DNA of 64,000 bases from Hymenobacter daecheongensis DSM 21074 (GTDB lineage: Bacteria; Bacteroidota; Bacteroidia; Cytophagales; Hymenobacteraceae): contig NZ_FQYN01000004.1 in NCBI RefSeq assembly GCF_900141805.1, forward strand, positions 1 to 64,000, in the 5' to 3' direction. This document shows, one piece after another, positions 1 through 9,463 of the stretch (the stretch's first letter is position 1; the number at the start of each line of letters is the position of its first letter). The notes under the pieces were generated by a model. The model worked only from the letters and a program-made list of their open reading frames with translations. It did no database searches and was not told the DNA's origin. A program made the position numbers and the translations under genes.

Positions 1-50
1 AGCGGCGCGACCAACCCCCATTGCCGGTCCGTGATTTCATGACGATGCAT
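1..50 (-). CDS. IS5-family transposase, N-terminal fragment cut by window edge
   Basis: Reading the minus strand from position 50 gives an ATG followed by MHRHEITDRQWGLVAPL, which runs off the left edge. The pattern (D-x-QW-x-L-x-x-L) matches the start of IS5-type transposases with the DUF4096-like N-terminal domain, as I know it from that family. An AAGGAG ribosome binding site lies just upstream (positions 52-59 on the minus strand). Only 16 codons are visible, so completeness cannot be judged. A DDE transposase is expected further left. Confidence 0.75.
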   Translation of the reverse strand, partial: MHRHEITDRQWGLVAP

Positions 51-95
51 CTTCTCCTTGTAGTTTACCGAAAGGTAATTGTCCTCACGCTCTAG
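1..95 (-). mobile_element. Right end of an IS5-type insertion sequence
   Basis: The transposase start at position 50 means the element's terminus lies within about 50 bp to the right. A short hairpin (TTACC-GAAA-GGTAA, 65-79) and a CTAG at 92-95, a possible target duplication, place the end near 90-95. The boundary is an inference, because the other terminus is outside the window. Confidence 0.5.
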
Positions 96-219
96 TTTAC
101 GAAGCATAATTTGAATAAATAACGCCAGTCTTGTGGCCCGCAACAAACACGCATTTGTATGGTAACTTGCGGCGTATAAGAGCTTTTTCTTATTGCAGTT
201 TCTTTTTTAACAACACTCT

Positions 220-2805
220 ATGCATCGTTTTTACGCTTGGCTTACCTGCATCCTTTTTGGCTGTATCACTTTTACGTCTCCCGTCCTCGGCCAAACGCCG
301 GACCCCAACTTTGCGCCTACGGTGCTGAAAAACGCTGCCGCTAATAACTTCCTAGTGCGAGCACTGGAATCCCAGCCTGATGGCAAAATCCTGGTAGGTG
401 GCGATTTTGACTTCGTCGACGGCATGCTGTGCCGCAAGCTGATGCGCCTCAATGCCGACGGCACCCGCGACGCAGCTTTTTCGTCGGCCAACGGCACAGG
501 ACCAGACGGTATCATCACGGCCATAGCCGTTCAGCCGGACAGCAAAATCATAGTCGGGGGCGAGAACACGCTCTATAGCTTCAACGGGACCTATATCAAC
601 ACTCTGACGCGCCTGAATGCAGGTGGTGGCCTGGATCCTACTTTCCAGACGCCCCCACTAGCTATCCTTGCCCGCATCCGCGCCCTCGCCCTACAGCCCG
701 ACGGTAAGATCCTGGTCGGCGGAGAGTTCCATGACCAGAGTGGTTTCACCCGTAGCAGTATCGTGCGTCTCAATCCCAATGGTGGCTACGACCCCAGCTT
801 TGCTGGCAACATCTATGCAAACTCGACTTCTACCGGTGCCGGCATCGTGGAGACAATCTGCCTGCAAGCAGATGGCAAGATAGTAGTAGGGGGTACGTTT
901 GGCTTCAGCAACGGGGCCCCGGCCAGCAACCTCATTCGGTTAAACGCGGATGGCAGCACCGATGCCACTTTCGCCATTGGGACGGGGGCCAATAACACCG
1001 TTCGGACGATAGTGCAGCAGCCCGATGGCAGGCTTCTGGTTGGTGGCTACTTCACTCAGCTGAATGGGCAAACTGCTAATCGTTTGGTGCGGCTGCAGCC
1101 CAGTGGAACGCTGGACAACACCTTCCAGCCCGGTTCGGGGGCAAATGAAGCGGTAATGCGCATCCGCCTGCGCCCCGACGGCAGCCTGTTGGTGATGGGA
1201 GCCTTCACCCAGTACAACGGGGTTGCGCGCGGCCGGATTGCGCACGTTTCGGCCACCGGCAGTCTGAATGCCGGTTTCGGGACGGGCGCTGGTGCCGATA
1301 ACATCGTGTACAATCTGGTTGATTTACCGAATGGGCAGTTGCTGGCCGGTGGGCTGTTCAAAAGCTTCGTCACTACGCCCCGCACCGGGTTGGCTCGCCT
1401 TAGCAGTGCCGGTGTCCTCGATCCGGCCTTCGCACCAAAGCTGGAGTTTCAGGGGATTCTGGAAAATGTAACGGCTCTGACCTCGGGCAACTTCCTGGTT
1501 CAGGGGAGCTTCACCGAGTTCAACGGCCAGGCAGTCCCTACCTCTGCCGGGGTGCATCGCCTTCACGCGGATGGCAACTACGATACCCGCATTGCGACGG
1601 CCAGGACGGGGACATACCACCCCCAGCCGGATGGCAGCATTTATGTGCTCTGGCACCCCAGCGGCACGGCCACCAACGTATTCAGCCGCCTGCTACCCAC
1701 CGGTGCCGACGACAGCAGTTTCACGCCCGTTACACTGGGCTATTCCACGGAATATATTGCTACTAGCAGTATGTATCTAAACGAGTTCCTGCCCGTCGGC
1801 AGCGGGCGTTTTGTATTAGGTGGATATTTCATCTCCATCAATGGCGTAGCGCAGACTGCCAACCACCTGAACTTGGTCCGGCTACTGCCCACGGGAGGTG
1901 TAGACCCCACCTTTTCGGTAGCATCTACGGTTGTGCCCAACGACAATTCGCTTGATGGATGCCTGGCACAGCCCAATGGCAAGCTTGTCGTCCAACACCA
2001 TTACACGTATTCCACTTCCCCTACCCTTATTCAGACCTACCTTGTCCGCCTCAATACCGATGGTTCTGTGGATGGCTCCTTCTCCATTGGCAGCGGCCCT
2101 TCTCCCCAGGATCTTTACACGGTATTCATGCAGTCCAACGGGCAACTTATTATTCAGGGTAGCTTCATAAGCTTCAATGGACACTCTGCAAACGGCATAG
2201 TCCGCCTCAATCCGAATGGCAGCGTAGATACCGGATTTGCACTCACTAACCCGAACGTACATATGGTGCAAACGGATGGGCGCTTCATCATTGGTGAGTC
2301 GGGTTCCCGCCCTTTCTTTTACAATATGGGACGGCTCAATGCCGATGGCAGCCCTGACCCATCCTTTGTGATACGTGACATTTCTGTTGCTCACCAATTT
2401 ATTAGCTCAGAGCCGTGGCCACGTTTGTCACAGCTTCCCAACAGTGGAAATCTTCTGTTGTGGGGTAAATTCGTTTACATTAACGGGCAGCCGCGCATGA
2501 GCATGGTCCGCTTCACCAATACGCTGCTGGCCACCGGGCTGCCCCACGCCGTGTCGGAACTGGCCGTATTTCCCAACCCGGCGCATCAGCAAATCACCCT
2601 TCGCCTGCCGGCCACGGCCGCTCAGCCCCTGGCCCGGCCCGTGGAACTGCTCGACCTGCAGGGCCGCATCGTGCGCCGCTGGACGCTGCCAGCCCGCCAG
2701 GTGGAAGCCACTTTCCCAACTGATGCTGTGACGGCGGGCATTTACGTGCTCCGTACCACCACAACCCAAGGCCCCGTGCAACAGCGCGTAGTAATTGCGC
2801 CGTAA
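220..2805 (+). CDS. Delta-60 repeat T9SS-sorted surface/secreted protein
   Basis: 861 aa. A Sec signal peptide (about residues 1-25, ending VLGQ) is followed by about a dozen delta-60 repeats of the form QPDGKILVGG...RLNADGS.D..F, which are predicted to fold as a beta-propeller-like array. The last ~80 residues (from about 'LAVFPNPAHQQITLRLP' to the end) are a type A T9SS C-terminal sorting domain, with the PNP motif and the terminal strand 'GIYVLR'. It should be exported through Sec and T9SS and anchored or released at the cell surface. No enzymatic motif is visible and the role is unknown. It is flanked by an IS end on the left and a bidirectional terminator on the right, so it is probably monocistronic. 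Confidence 0.88.
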   Translation: MHRFYAWLTCILFGCITFTSPVLGQTPDPNFAPTVLKNAAANNFLVRALESQPDGKILVGGDFDFVDGMLCRKLMRLNADGTRDAAFSSANGTGPDGIITAIAVQPDSKIIVGGENTLYSFNGTYINTLTRLNAGGGLDPTFQTPPLAILARIRALALQPDGKILVGGEFHDQSGFTRSSIVRLNPNGGYDPSFAGNIYANSTSTGAGIVETICLQADGKIVVGGTFGFSNGAPASNLIRLNADGSTDATFAIGTGANNTVRTIVQQPDGRLLVGGYFTQLNGQTANRLVRLQPSGTLDNTFQPGSGANEAVMRIRLRPDGSLLVMGAFTQYNGVARGRIAHVSATGSLNAGFGTGAGADNIVYNLVDLPNGQLLAGGLFKSFVTTPRTGLARLSSAGVLDPAFAPKLEFQGILENVTALTSGNFLVQGSFTEFNGQAVPTSAGVHRLHADGNYDTRIATARTGTYHPQPDGSIYVLWHPSGTATNVFSRLLPTGADDSSFTPVTLGYSTEYIATSSMYLNEFLPVGSGRFVLGGYFISINGVAQTANHLNLVRLLPTGGVDPTFSVASTVVPNDNSLDGCLAQPNGKLVVQHHYTYSTSPTLIQTYLVRLNTDGSVDGSFSIGSGPSPQDLYTVFMQSNGQLIIQGSFISFNGHSANGIVRLNPNGSVDTGFALTNPNVHMVQTDGRFIIGESGSRPFFYNMGRLNADGSPDPSFVIRDISVAHQFISSEPWPRLSQLPNSGNLLLWGKFVYINGQPRMSMVRFTNTLLATGLPHAVSELAVFPNPAHQQITLRLPATAAQPLARPVELLDLQGRIVRRWTLPARQVEATFPTDAVTAGIYVLRTTTTQGPVQQRVVIAP

Positions 2806-2824
2806 GTAATTCGCAAGTATTCAG

Positions 2825-2874
2825 CCTAAGTAAAACGGCCGCCCCAGAAACTGGAGCGGCCGTTTTTATTTAGG
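2825..2874. terminator. Bidirectional rho-independent terminator
   Basis: A long stem (CCTAA..AAAACGGCCGC..CCAG paired with CTGG..GCGGCCGTTTTT..TTAGG, loop about 2848-2850) has A/T tracts on both sides. It lies between the convergent delta-60 gene and aconitase, and serves both. Confidence 0.85.
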
Positions 2875-2893
2875 CTAAAGTTCAAATCAGCAC

Positions 2894-5176
2894 CTACACC
2901 ATCTGCCCAGCTTCCTTCAGCCGGATCAGATTCAGGGCCGAGCCGGCCTTAAACCACTCAATCTGACCTTCGTTGTAGGTGTGGTTGAGCGTGATGAGGT
3001 CCGTGTCGCCGTCGGCGTGGCGCAGGCGGGCCTGCAACGGGACGCCGGGGGCAAACGTGGTCAGGCCGATGATGTCGATGATGTCGTCCTCCTCGATCAG
3101 GTCGTAGTCGTTTTTGTTGGCGAACGTGAGGCCGAGCATCCCCTGCTTCTTGAGGTTGGTTTCGTGGATGCGGGCGAAGCTCTTCACGATGATGGCGCGC
3201 ACGCCGAGGTGGCGCGGCTCCATGGCAGCGTGCTCCCGCGACGAGCCCTCGCCGTAGTTCTCATCGCCTACCACCACCGAGCCGATGCCCTGAGCCTTGT
3301 AGTTGCGGGCTACCTGCGGCACAGTGCTGTAGGGCGTGCCCTGGGTCATGCCATCCTTCACCGAGTTGGCCTCACCATTAAAAGCATTGGTGGCCCCGAT
3401 GAGCATGTTGTTGGATATATTATCCAGGTGGCCGCGGTATTTCAGCCACGGGCCGGCCATCGAAATGTGGTCGGTGGTGCATTTGCCCTGGGCCTTGATG
3501 AGCAGGCGCAAGCCCGTCAGGTCGGTGCCTTCCCACGGCTTGAAGGGGTCCAGCAGCTGCAGGCGGTCCGAGGTTTCGGCCACCAGCACCTGCACGGCGC
3601 TGCTGTCTTCGGCCGGGGCTTGGTAGCCGGCATCTTCCACGGCAAAGCCGCGGGGCGGCATCTCCACGCCCTGGGGCTCATCAAATTTCACCTGCTGGCC
3701 GTTTTTGTCGGTCAGCGTATCAGTGAGGGGGTTGAACGACAGGTTGCCGGCAATGGCGAAGGCCGTCACGATTTCGGGCGAGGCCACGAAGGCGTGGGTG
3801 TTCGGGTTGCCGTCGTTGCGCTTGGCGAAGTTGCGGTTGAACGAGGTGATGATGGAGTTCTTGCGCTTGGGGTCGTCGGTGTGGCGGGCCCACTGGCCGA
3901 TGCAGGGGCCGCAGGCGTTGGCCAGCACTACGCCGCCCATCTGGGCGAAGGTGTCGAGCAGGCCGTCGCGCTCCACGGTGTAGCGCACCAGCTCCGAGCC
4001 GGGCGTCACGGTGAATTCAGCATTCACGGTCAGGCCTTTCTTCACGGCCTGGTCGGCGATGGAGGCGGCGCGGGTGATGTCCTCGTACGACGAGTTGGTG
4101 CAGGAGCCGATCAGGCCTACTTCCAGCTTCTCGGGCCAGCCGTGCTCTTTTACGGCGGCGGCAAACTGCGAAATCGGCCAGGCCGCGTCCGGCGTAAACG
4201 GGCCGTTCACGTAGGGCTCCAGCTCGGAGAGGTTGATTTCGATCAGCTGATCGTAGAAGTTGGCGGGGTTGGCGTATACCTCATCGTCGGCGCGCAGGTG
4301 CTGGGCTACGGCGGCGGCGGCGGTGGCAATGTCGGCGCGGTTGGTCCCGCGCAGGTAATCGCCCATTTTCTCATCGTAGCTGAACACCGAGGTGGTTGCC
4401 CCGATTTCCGCGCCCATGTTGCAGATGGTGCCTTTGCCGGTGGCCGAGAGGCTGTTGGCCCCTTCGCCGAAGTACTCTACAATAGCGCCGGTGCCGCCTT
4501 TCACGGTCAGGATACCGGCCACTTTCAGAATCACGTCTTTGGCCGAAGTCCAGCCCGAGAGCTTGCCGGTGAGCTTCACGCCAATCACTTTCGGGAATTT
4601 CAGCTCCCAGGCCATGCCGGCCATCACGTCCACGGCATCGGCGCCACCGACGCCGATGGCAATCATGCCCAGGCCGCCGGCGTTGGGCGTGTGCGAGTCG
4701 GTACCGATCATCATGCCGCCGGGGAAGGCGTAGTTTTCGAGCACCACCTGGTGAATGATACCCGCGCCGGGCTTCCAGAAGCCGATGCCGTATTTATTGG
4801 AAACCGAGGCCAGGAAGTCGTATACCTCGCGGTTTTCGTCGTTGGCCACGGCCAAGTCTTCGGTGGCACCATCGCGGGCCTGAATGAGGTGGTCGCAGTG
4901 CACGGTGCTGGGCACGGCCGCCTGGGTTTTGCCGGCCTGCATAAACTGGAGCAGGGCCATCTGAGCGGTGGCATCCTGCATGGCCACCCGGTCGGGGGCA
5001 AAATCGACGTAGGAAACGCCCCGCTCGAAGGACTGAGTCACGTTGCCACCGTAGAGGTGGGCGTACAGGATTTTCTCGGTCAGCGTGAGCGGGCGGCCAA
5101 CGGCGGTGCGGGCAGCTTCAATCCGCTGGCCCATACCGGCGTACACGGCCTGAATCATTTCTAAGTCAAACGCCAT
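2894..5176 (-). CDS. acn: Aconitate hydratase (mitochondrial-type)
   Basis: 760 aa. Aconitase interconverts citrate and isocitrate in the TCA cycle with a [4Fe-4S] cluster. Visible signatures include '[11 protein letters not shown]', '[11 protein letters not shown]' and '[11 protein letters not shown]' (cluster cysteines), and '[14 protein letters not shown]' in the swivel domain. The length and domain order match the mitochondrial-type aconitases found in Bacteroidota rather than the longer AcnA/AcnB of E. coli. I start at the ATG at 5176 (MAFDLEMIQ). A longer reading frame begins at 5227, but that start falls inside the -7 box of a good promoter. The gene is convergent with the delta-60 gene. 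Confidence 0.95.
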   Translation of the reverse strand: MAFDLEMIQAVYAGMGQRIEAARTAVGRPLTLTEKILYAHLYGGNVTQSFERGVSYVDFAPDRVAMQDATAQMALLQFMQAGKTQAAVPSTVHCDHLIQARDGATEDLAVANDENREVYDFLASVSNKYGIGFWKPGAGIIHQVVLENYAFPGGMMIGTDSHTPNAGGLGMIAIGVGGADAVDVMAGMAWELKFPKVIGVKLTGKLSGWTSAKDVILKVAGILTVKGGTGAIVEYFGEGANSLSATGKGTICNMGAEIGATTSVFSYDEKMGDYLRGTNRADIATAAAAVAQHLRADDEVYANPANFYDQLIEINLSELEPYVNGPFTPDAAWPISQFAAAVKEHGWPEKLEVGLIGSCTNSSYEDITRAASIADQAVKKGLTVNAEFTVTPGSELVRYTVERDGLLDTFAQMGGVVLANACGPCIGQWARHTDDPKRKNSIITSFNRNFAKRNDGNPNTHAFVASPEIVTAFAIAGNLSFNPLTDTLTDKNGQQVKFDEPQGVEMPPRGFAVEDAGYQAPAEDSSAVQVLVAETSDRLQLLDPFKPWEGTDLTGLRLLIKAQGKCTTDHISMAGPWLKYRGHLDNISNNMLIGATNAFNGEANSVKDGMTQGTPYSTVPQVARNYKAQGIGSVVVGDENYGEGSSREHAAMEPRHLGVRAIIVKSFARIHETNLKKQGMLGLTFANKNDYDLIEEDDIIDIIGLTTFAPGVPLQARLRHADGDTDLITLNHTYNEGQIEWFKAGSALNLIRLKEAGQMV

Positions 5177-5224
5177 AGTCAGGAGGGAAAAAGTGAAGTA
5201 GGAAAGCTCTTGCGAGCAGGTACG

Positions 5225-5257
5225 CAAATATAGGCGGCAGTCGTTGCCCGACCCAAA
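5225..5257 (-). promoter_or_regulatory. Bacteroidota-type promoter of aconitase
   Basis: On the minus strand TTTG (5254-5257) is followed after 21 bp by TATATTTG (5225-5232), an exact TANNTTTG -7 box. Transcription would start around 5218, about 40 bp before the chosen ATG. This is a sequence match, not an experimental result. Confidence 0.7.
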
Positions 5258-5335
5258 ATTATCTTGCGGGCCCCTGCAGATTAAACTAAGCGCCGGTGGT
5301 GGTAGTTTAGCCCCGAATTACATTTTCCTTTCCGT

Positions 5336-6661
5336 ATGAAACACGCTCTTTCCGTGCGCCCCCTGCTGGCTGGCCTTAGCCTTTCGCTGGCCGTTGGCGC
5401 TTGTCAGTCTGATAAAAAAGCCGAAACCGCCGCCACCGGCAACCCCGCCGCCGCCGCTGCTGACATGGTGCTGACGGCGGGCCCCTGGCGCGGCGTGTTA
5501 TCGGCCCAGGGCCAGGAAATCCCGTTTTTGTTCGACGTAGCCGACGCCGATGGTAAGCCCACGGTGACGTTGCGCAACGGCGAGGAGCGCCTGAAACTCG
5601 ACGAAATCACCACGGCCGGCGACTCTACCACCATCCGGCTGGGCGTGTTCGATGCCGCGCTGGTGGTGCGGGCCGATGGGGCCGATAAAGTTAAAGGTGC
5701 CTGGGTGAAATACGACGGCAAGGAGCCGTACCGGGTGCCGTTTGCGGCCACGCGGGGCGAGCAGAAGCTGTTTAAGGTGACTGCGAACCAGAAGCCGGTT
5801 TCCTTCGATGGCACCTGGAAAGTAACTTTCCGGGGCGACGATGGCGAAACCTATCCGGCCGTTGGCATCTTCAAGCAGACCGGCAACGACGTAACCGGCA
5901 CGTTTCTGACCACCACCGGCGACTACCGCTACCTGGCCGGCCAAGTGGATGGCGCCGAGCTGAAAGTCAGCACGTTCGATGGCAGCCACGGCTTCCTCTT
6001 CACGGCCCACAACGGCCCGAAAGAGCCTATCGATATTACCAAGGAATACGCCCCCAATACCTTGTTCGGCGACTTCTACTCCGGCAAGAAAGGCCACGAA
6101 ACCTGGATTGCCACCCCCGACCCCAACGCCAAGCTGCCCGACGCTAATTCTCTCACCGGCATGAAACCCGGCCAGAAACGGCTCGATTTTAAATTTCCGA
6201 GTATCTACGAGGGCGGCAGCATCTCCCCCACCGACCCCAAGTACAAAGGCAAAGTAGTAGTACTGCAGATTCTGGGCTCGTGGTGCCCCAACTGCATGGA
6301 CGAGACCAATTTTCTGGCCCCGTGGTACGAAAAGAACAAGAGCCGGGGCGTAGAAATCATCGGCCTGGGCTACGAGCGCACCGCCGACCAGAAAGTAGCC
6401 GCGCAGAAGCTGCTCAAAATGAAGCAGCGCATGGATATTGGCTACGACCTGGCCGTGGCCGGCATTGCCGACAAGGATGCCGCCGCCAAATCATTGCCCC
6501 AGCTGGCGAAGGTGCTGGCCTTCCCCACCACCATCTTCCTGGATAAAAAAGGCGAGGTCCGCAAGATTCACACGGGCTTCTCGGGCCCCGGCACCGGCAA
6601 GTATTATCAGGAAGAAATAGCCGACTTCAACAAGACGGTGGATATGCTGCTGAAAGAGTAG
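5336..6661 (+). CDS. TlpA-like thioredoxin-fold lipoprotein
   Basis: 441 aa. The N-terminus has a lipoprotein signal peptide (…LAVGAC, Cys about residue 23). A central region of beta-rich DUF-like sequence (about 50-290) precedes a C-terminal TlpA/AhpC-type thioredoxin domain with 'LGSWCPNCMDE' (CxxC near residues 317-320) and a 'FPTTIFLDKKGEV' strand. Such proteins reduce disulfides or haem-ligating cysteines outside the cytoplasmic membrane; the exact substrate is not evident. The stop is followed within 10 bp by the convergent end of the P450 gene, with no obvious terminator between them. Confidence 0.88.
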   Translation: MKHALSVRPLLAGLSLSLAVGACQSDKKAETAATGNPAAAAADMVLTAGPWRGVLSAQGQEIPFLFDVADADGKPTVTLRNGEERLKLDEITTAGDSTTIRLGVFDAALVVRADGADKVKGAWVKYDGKEPYRVPFAATRGEQKLFKVTANQKPVSFDGTWKVTFRGDDGETYPAVGIFKQTGNDVTGTFLTTTGDYRYLAGQVDGAELKVSTFDGSHGFLFTAHNGPKEPIDITKEYAPNTLFGDFYSGKKGHETWIATPDPNAKLPDANSLTGMKPGQKRLDFKFPSIYEGGSISPTDPKYKGKVVVLQILGSWCPNCMDETNFLAPWYEKNKSRGVEIIGLGYERTADQKVAAQKLLKMKQRMDIGYDLAVAGIADKDAAAKSLPQLAKVLAFPTTIFLDKKGEVRKIHTGFSGPGTGKYYQEEIADFNKTVDMLLKE

Positions 6662-6667
6662 CGGGCC

Positions 6668-8092
6668 TCACCCCCGGAGCCGCAGCATCACCGCAAAATC
6701 CCCCTTTGGGCGCAATGTAATGAGCGGCTGCGTGGGCACGGGCGGCTGGCCGGACACTAGCGCCACGTCGAACTGCCGCAGCAGCTCCAGCGTCACGAGC
6801 TGCATTTCGGTGAGGGCGAACTGCATGCCGATGCACAGGCGCGGGCCGCCGCCGAAAGGCAAATAGGCGGCCGGCACCAGCGGCCCCTGGCCCGGCGCGA
6901 AGCGTAGCGGCCGAAACTCGGTGGGCGCTTCCCAGTAGGCGGGGGCGTGATGCAGGCCGTAGATATAGAGCGAAAACAGCGTGCCGGCCGGGATTTTCAG
7001 GCCCTGGTACTCGTCATCGGCGAGGGAAACGCGGTCCACCATCCAGGCGGGCGGGTAGAGGCGCATGGCTTCCTGCACGGCATACAGGGCGCGGGGCAGG
7101 CGCGGCAGCTCCTCGAAAGCAAACGGCGCAGCGGCCTGCCCTGGGGCGCGGCTGGCCCGCACGGCGGCGGTTTCGGCGCGGATGGCGGCGGCTTCCTCGG
7201 GGTTTTGGGCCAGCAGATACAAAAGCCAGGTCAGGGCGTTGGCGCTGGTTTCGTGGCCGGCGATGAGCAGGATTAGAGCTTCATCGAGCACCTGGGCGGT
7301 GGTCATGGGCTGGCCGGTGTCCTCGTAGCGCACGTCGAGCAGCATCTGGAGCAGGTCGTCGGGCGGGGCGGGGGCGTTGGGGGCGGCGTTGGCTTGGCGG
7401 CGCTGCGCGATGTAGCCGCCCAGCAGCGTGCGCAACTCGGCTGTGAGCTGGTCGTGGTAGCGGAAGCGGCCCCGCAGCCGGAACCACGGCGTGAGGTAGG
7501 GCTGGCGAATGGTGCGTACGTAGAACGACTGAATCTCGGTAATCAGCGCGGCCACGCGGTCCAGCTCGGCGGCGGCAAAATTGGTGCTGAACACCGAGCG
7601 GGCAATGATGTGGAACGTGAGCTGCGTCATCAGCTCATGCGTCTGAATGGTCACCTCGCCCCCATTTTTAGCGGCATGGGTGGTCAGCGGGGCCAGCGTG
7701 TCGGCTATTATTTCCTGCATCAGCCCCGTGAGGCCGGCCACGCGTTGGCGGTGGAAGCCGGGCTGAATGAGGCGGCGCTGCCGCAGCCAGTCGGGGCCGT
7801 CGTTGGTGAGCAGGCCGTGGCCCACGTAGCGGGCAAAGCCTTGGGTGAACTTCGACTTGGCGTAGTTGCGGTGGTTTTTTTGCAGAATGTGCTGCATCAG
7901 GCCGGGGTCTTGGGTCAGGATGGATTTCTGCACGCCACCAATGTAGAGCTGTACTGTGGGGCCGAAGCGGGCCAAGGTAGCGGCCAGCACCGGCAGCGGG
8001 TCTTTGGCCAGGGCAAAGGAGCGCAGCACCGACTGCCAGCGCGGCACCTGTGGCAGACGGGCCGGAGTGGGATTGGAAAAAGAATCAGCCAT
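6668..8092 (-). CDS. Cytochrome P450
   Basis: 474 aa haem monooxygenase. The family signatures are clear: I-helix 'AGHETSAN', K-helix 'EAMRLYPP' (ExxR), and the cysteine loop 'FGGGPRLCIGMQFA' that ligates haem. The sequence resembles the CYP102/CYP4-like bacterial group acting on fatty acids or terpenoids, but the substrate cannot be read from it. I use the ATG at 8092 (MADSFSNPTP) instead of the one at 8167, because a TANNTTTG box lies between them. It is divergent from the small zinc-ribbon-like gene at 8261. Confidence 0.9.
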   Translation of the reverse strand: MADSFSNPTPARLPQVPRWQSVLRSFALAKDPLPVLAATLARFGPTVQLYIGGVQKSILTQDPGLMQHILQKNHRNYAKSKFTQGFARYVGHGLLTNDGPDWLRQRRLIQPGFHRQRVAGLTGLMQEIIADTLAPLTTHAAKNGGEVTIQTHELMTQLTFHIIARSVFSTNFAAAELDRVAALITEIQSFYVRTIRQPYLTPWFRLRGRFRYHDQLTAELRTLLGGYIAQRRQANAAPNAPAPPDDLLQMLLDVRYEDTGQPMTTAQVLDEALILLIAGHETSANALTWLLYLLAQNPEEAAAIRAETAAVRASRAPGQAAAPFAFEELPRLPRALYAVQEAMRLYPPAWMVDRVSLADDEYQGLKIPAGTLFSLYIYGLHHAPAYWEAPTEFRPLRFAPGQGPLVPAAYLPFGGGPRLCIGMQFALTEMQLVTLELLRQFDVALVSGQPPVPTQPLITLRPKGDFAVMLRLRG

Positions 8093-8121
8093 AGGAAAAG
8101 CGCGTAGCGAGGGGCGGCCTT

Positions 8122-8129
8122 CAAAAGTA
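8122..8129 (-). promoter_or_regulatory. Candidate -7 box for the P450 gene
   Basis: TACTTTTG on the minus strand matches TANNTTTG exactly and sits 30 bp before the chosen ATG. No correctly spaced -33 TTG is visible (the nearest TTG is 13 bp upstream), so support is partial. Confidence 0.4.
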
Positions 8130-8260
8130 ACGCCCACCGCACCAACCTGCCCGACGGCCGGGCTCATCTTTTTTCAAAACCACCTCGTAAAGCGGTTGGG
8201 GCTCCGGCCTCAGCCGCCTTTCGTTCCGCCATCTTCCAACCCCCAAAACCCCTCTTTCCT

Positions 8261-8572
8261 ATGTGGATTCAGCAGCAACCCAGCTCCCCCGCACCCCTCG
8301 ATGAGTTGCAGGGCCGCACCGTCGGCCTGAAGTTTGAGTGCAACAAGTGCCAGACCGAGGTATTTACGGACCTGATCGGCGTGCCGGCCCCCGACCCGAT
8401 GGCCGACTCGCTGGACCATACCAAGCAGTACGAAACCGAAGAAGTGAAATGCCCCGGCTGCGACATGACCCACGAAATCACCGTGGACAGCACCTTTGAT
8501 GGCGTTACGTTCAAGGTATCGGAGGTGAAGCAGGGCAGCGTGGCGTATCAGATTGCCGGACAGGAAAATTAG
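8261..8572 (+). CDS. Small conserved protein with two CxxC pairs
   Basis: 103 aa, acidic, no signal peptide or membrane segment. Two cysteine pairs, 'CNKC' (about residues 28-31) and 'CPGC' (about 65-68), suggest a zinc ribbon or similar metal-stabilised fold. I do not recognise a characterised family. It has its own terminator and is divergent from the P450 gene. Confidence 0.7.
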   Translation: MWIQQQPSSPAPLDELQGRTVGLKFECNKCQTEVFTDLIGVPAPDPMADSLDHTKQYETEEVKCPGCDMTHEITVDSTFDGVTFKVSEVKQGSVAYQIAGQEN

Positions 8573-8598
8573 ATTGTCCGGAACTGCTTCGTAATCTT

Positions 8599-8632
8599 TG
8601 GGGTCGGTAGCACATACTGACCCCATTTTTTT
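8599..8632 (+). terminator. Rho-independent terminator
   Basis: An 11-bp stem TGGGGTCGGTA / TACTGACCCCA (one G-U pair, loop GCACA) is followed by seven T residues. It ends the small gene at 8261 just before TerC. Confidence 0.8.
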
Positions 8633-8667
8633 CTGCTCGCCAGCAGCCTCGTTTCCCGGCCCACCCT

Positions 8668-9435
8668 ATGTACCCAGCGCTTCAGCAGATCATCGACAAC
8701 CCGGCCGCCTCGCTGGCCATCGTGGGCAACCTTATCATTATCGAAAGCCTGCTTTCCGTGGACAATGCGGCCGTGCTGGCCACCATGGTGGGCGACCTGC
8801 CCCGCGAGCAGCGCCAGAAAGCCCTGCGCTACGGCATCATCGGGGCCTACGTGTTTCGCGGCCTCTGCATCCTGTTTGCCTCGTTCCTCATCGAGTTCTG
8901 GTTTTTGAAGCCCCTGGGCGGCCTGTATCTGCTGTATCTGGTTTACAGCCATTTCAAAGCCCACAAAGCCCCGGAGCCCGACGACATCAACAAGGAAAAA
9001 AGCTGGATTTACCGCCACACGCTGGGTTTGTTCGGGCAGTTCTGGGCCACCGTGGCCCTCATCGAGCTGATGGACCTGGCCTTCTCCATCGACAACGTGT
9101 TTGCCGTCGTCGCCTTCACCGACAACATGATTCTGATCTGCGTGGGCGTGTTTATCGGTATTCTGGCCATGCGCCTGGTGGCGCAGGGCTTCGTGCTGCT
9201 CATGGCCCGCTACCCGTTCCTGGAAGTGGCCGCCTTCATCGTCATCGGCATTCTGGGGCTGAAGCTGCTGCTCTCGCTGTTTGAGCACTACTTGCCAAAT
9301 CACCCGTTCAGCCACTTCCTGAGCAGCCATGCCGCCGAAGTCGGCCTCACGGGCATCACCGTGGCCGTTTTCCTGGTGCCTTTGCTCACGTCCCTCCTTT
9401 TCAACAAGCCCCGCCACCAGAATATCCGCTTCTGA
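8668..9435 (+). CDS. TerC-family integral membrane protein
   Basis: 255 aa with seven or more predicted hydrophobic segments. The paired acidic motifs 'ESLLSVDNAAVLA' near the N-terminus and 'DLAFSIDNVFAV' in the middle are the hallmark of the TerC/Alx family. These are metal-ion (often Mn2+) exporters, historically linked to tellurite resistance. The ion handled here is not known. The gene is preceded by a terminator and convergent with the polyprenyl synthase gene 28 bp later. Confidence 0.9.
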   Translation: MYPALQQIIDNPAASLAIVGNLIIIESLLSVDNAAVLATMVGDLPREQRQKALRYGIIGAYVFRGLCILFASFLIEFWFLKPLGGLYLLYLVYSHFKAHKAPEPDDINKEKSWIYRHTLGLFGQFWATVALIELMDLAFSIDNVFAVVAFTDNMILICVGVFIGILAMRLVAQGFVLLMARYPFLEVAAFIVIGILGLKLLLSLFEHYLPNHPFSHFLSSHAAEVGLTGITVAVFLVPLLTSLLFNKPRHQNIRF

Positions 9436-9463
9436 ACTTGGCGTAACGCTCTGCCTCCCCAGC

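Noticed and set aside
220..2500. Repeated short DNA units that could suggest a CRISPR or tandem repeat
   Set aside because: They are degenerate codon-level repeats of the delta-60 protein motif, without constant direct repeats or unique spacers. No CRISPR array was found in the window.
2981..5164. 727-codon open frame on the plus strand opposite aconitase
   Set aside because: Antisense shadow from high third-position GC. The composition (Val/Gly/Ala/His-rich) shows no family motif, while the minus strand is clearly aconitase.
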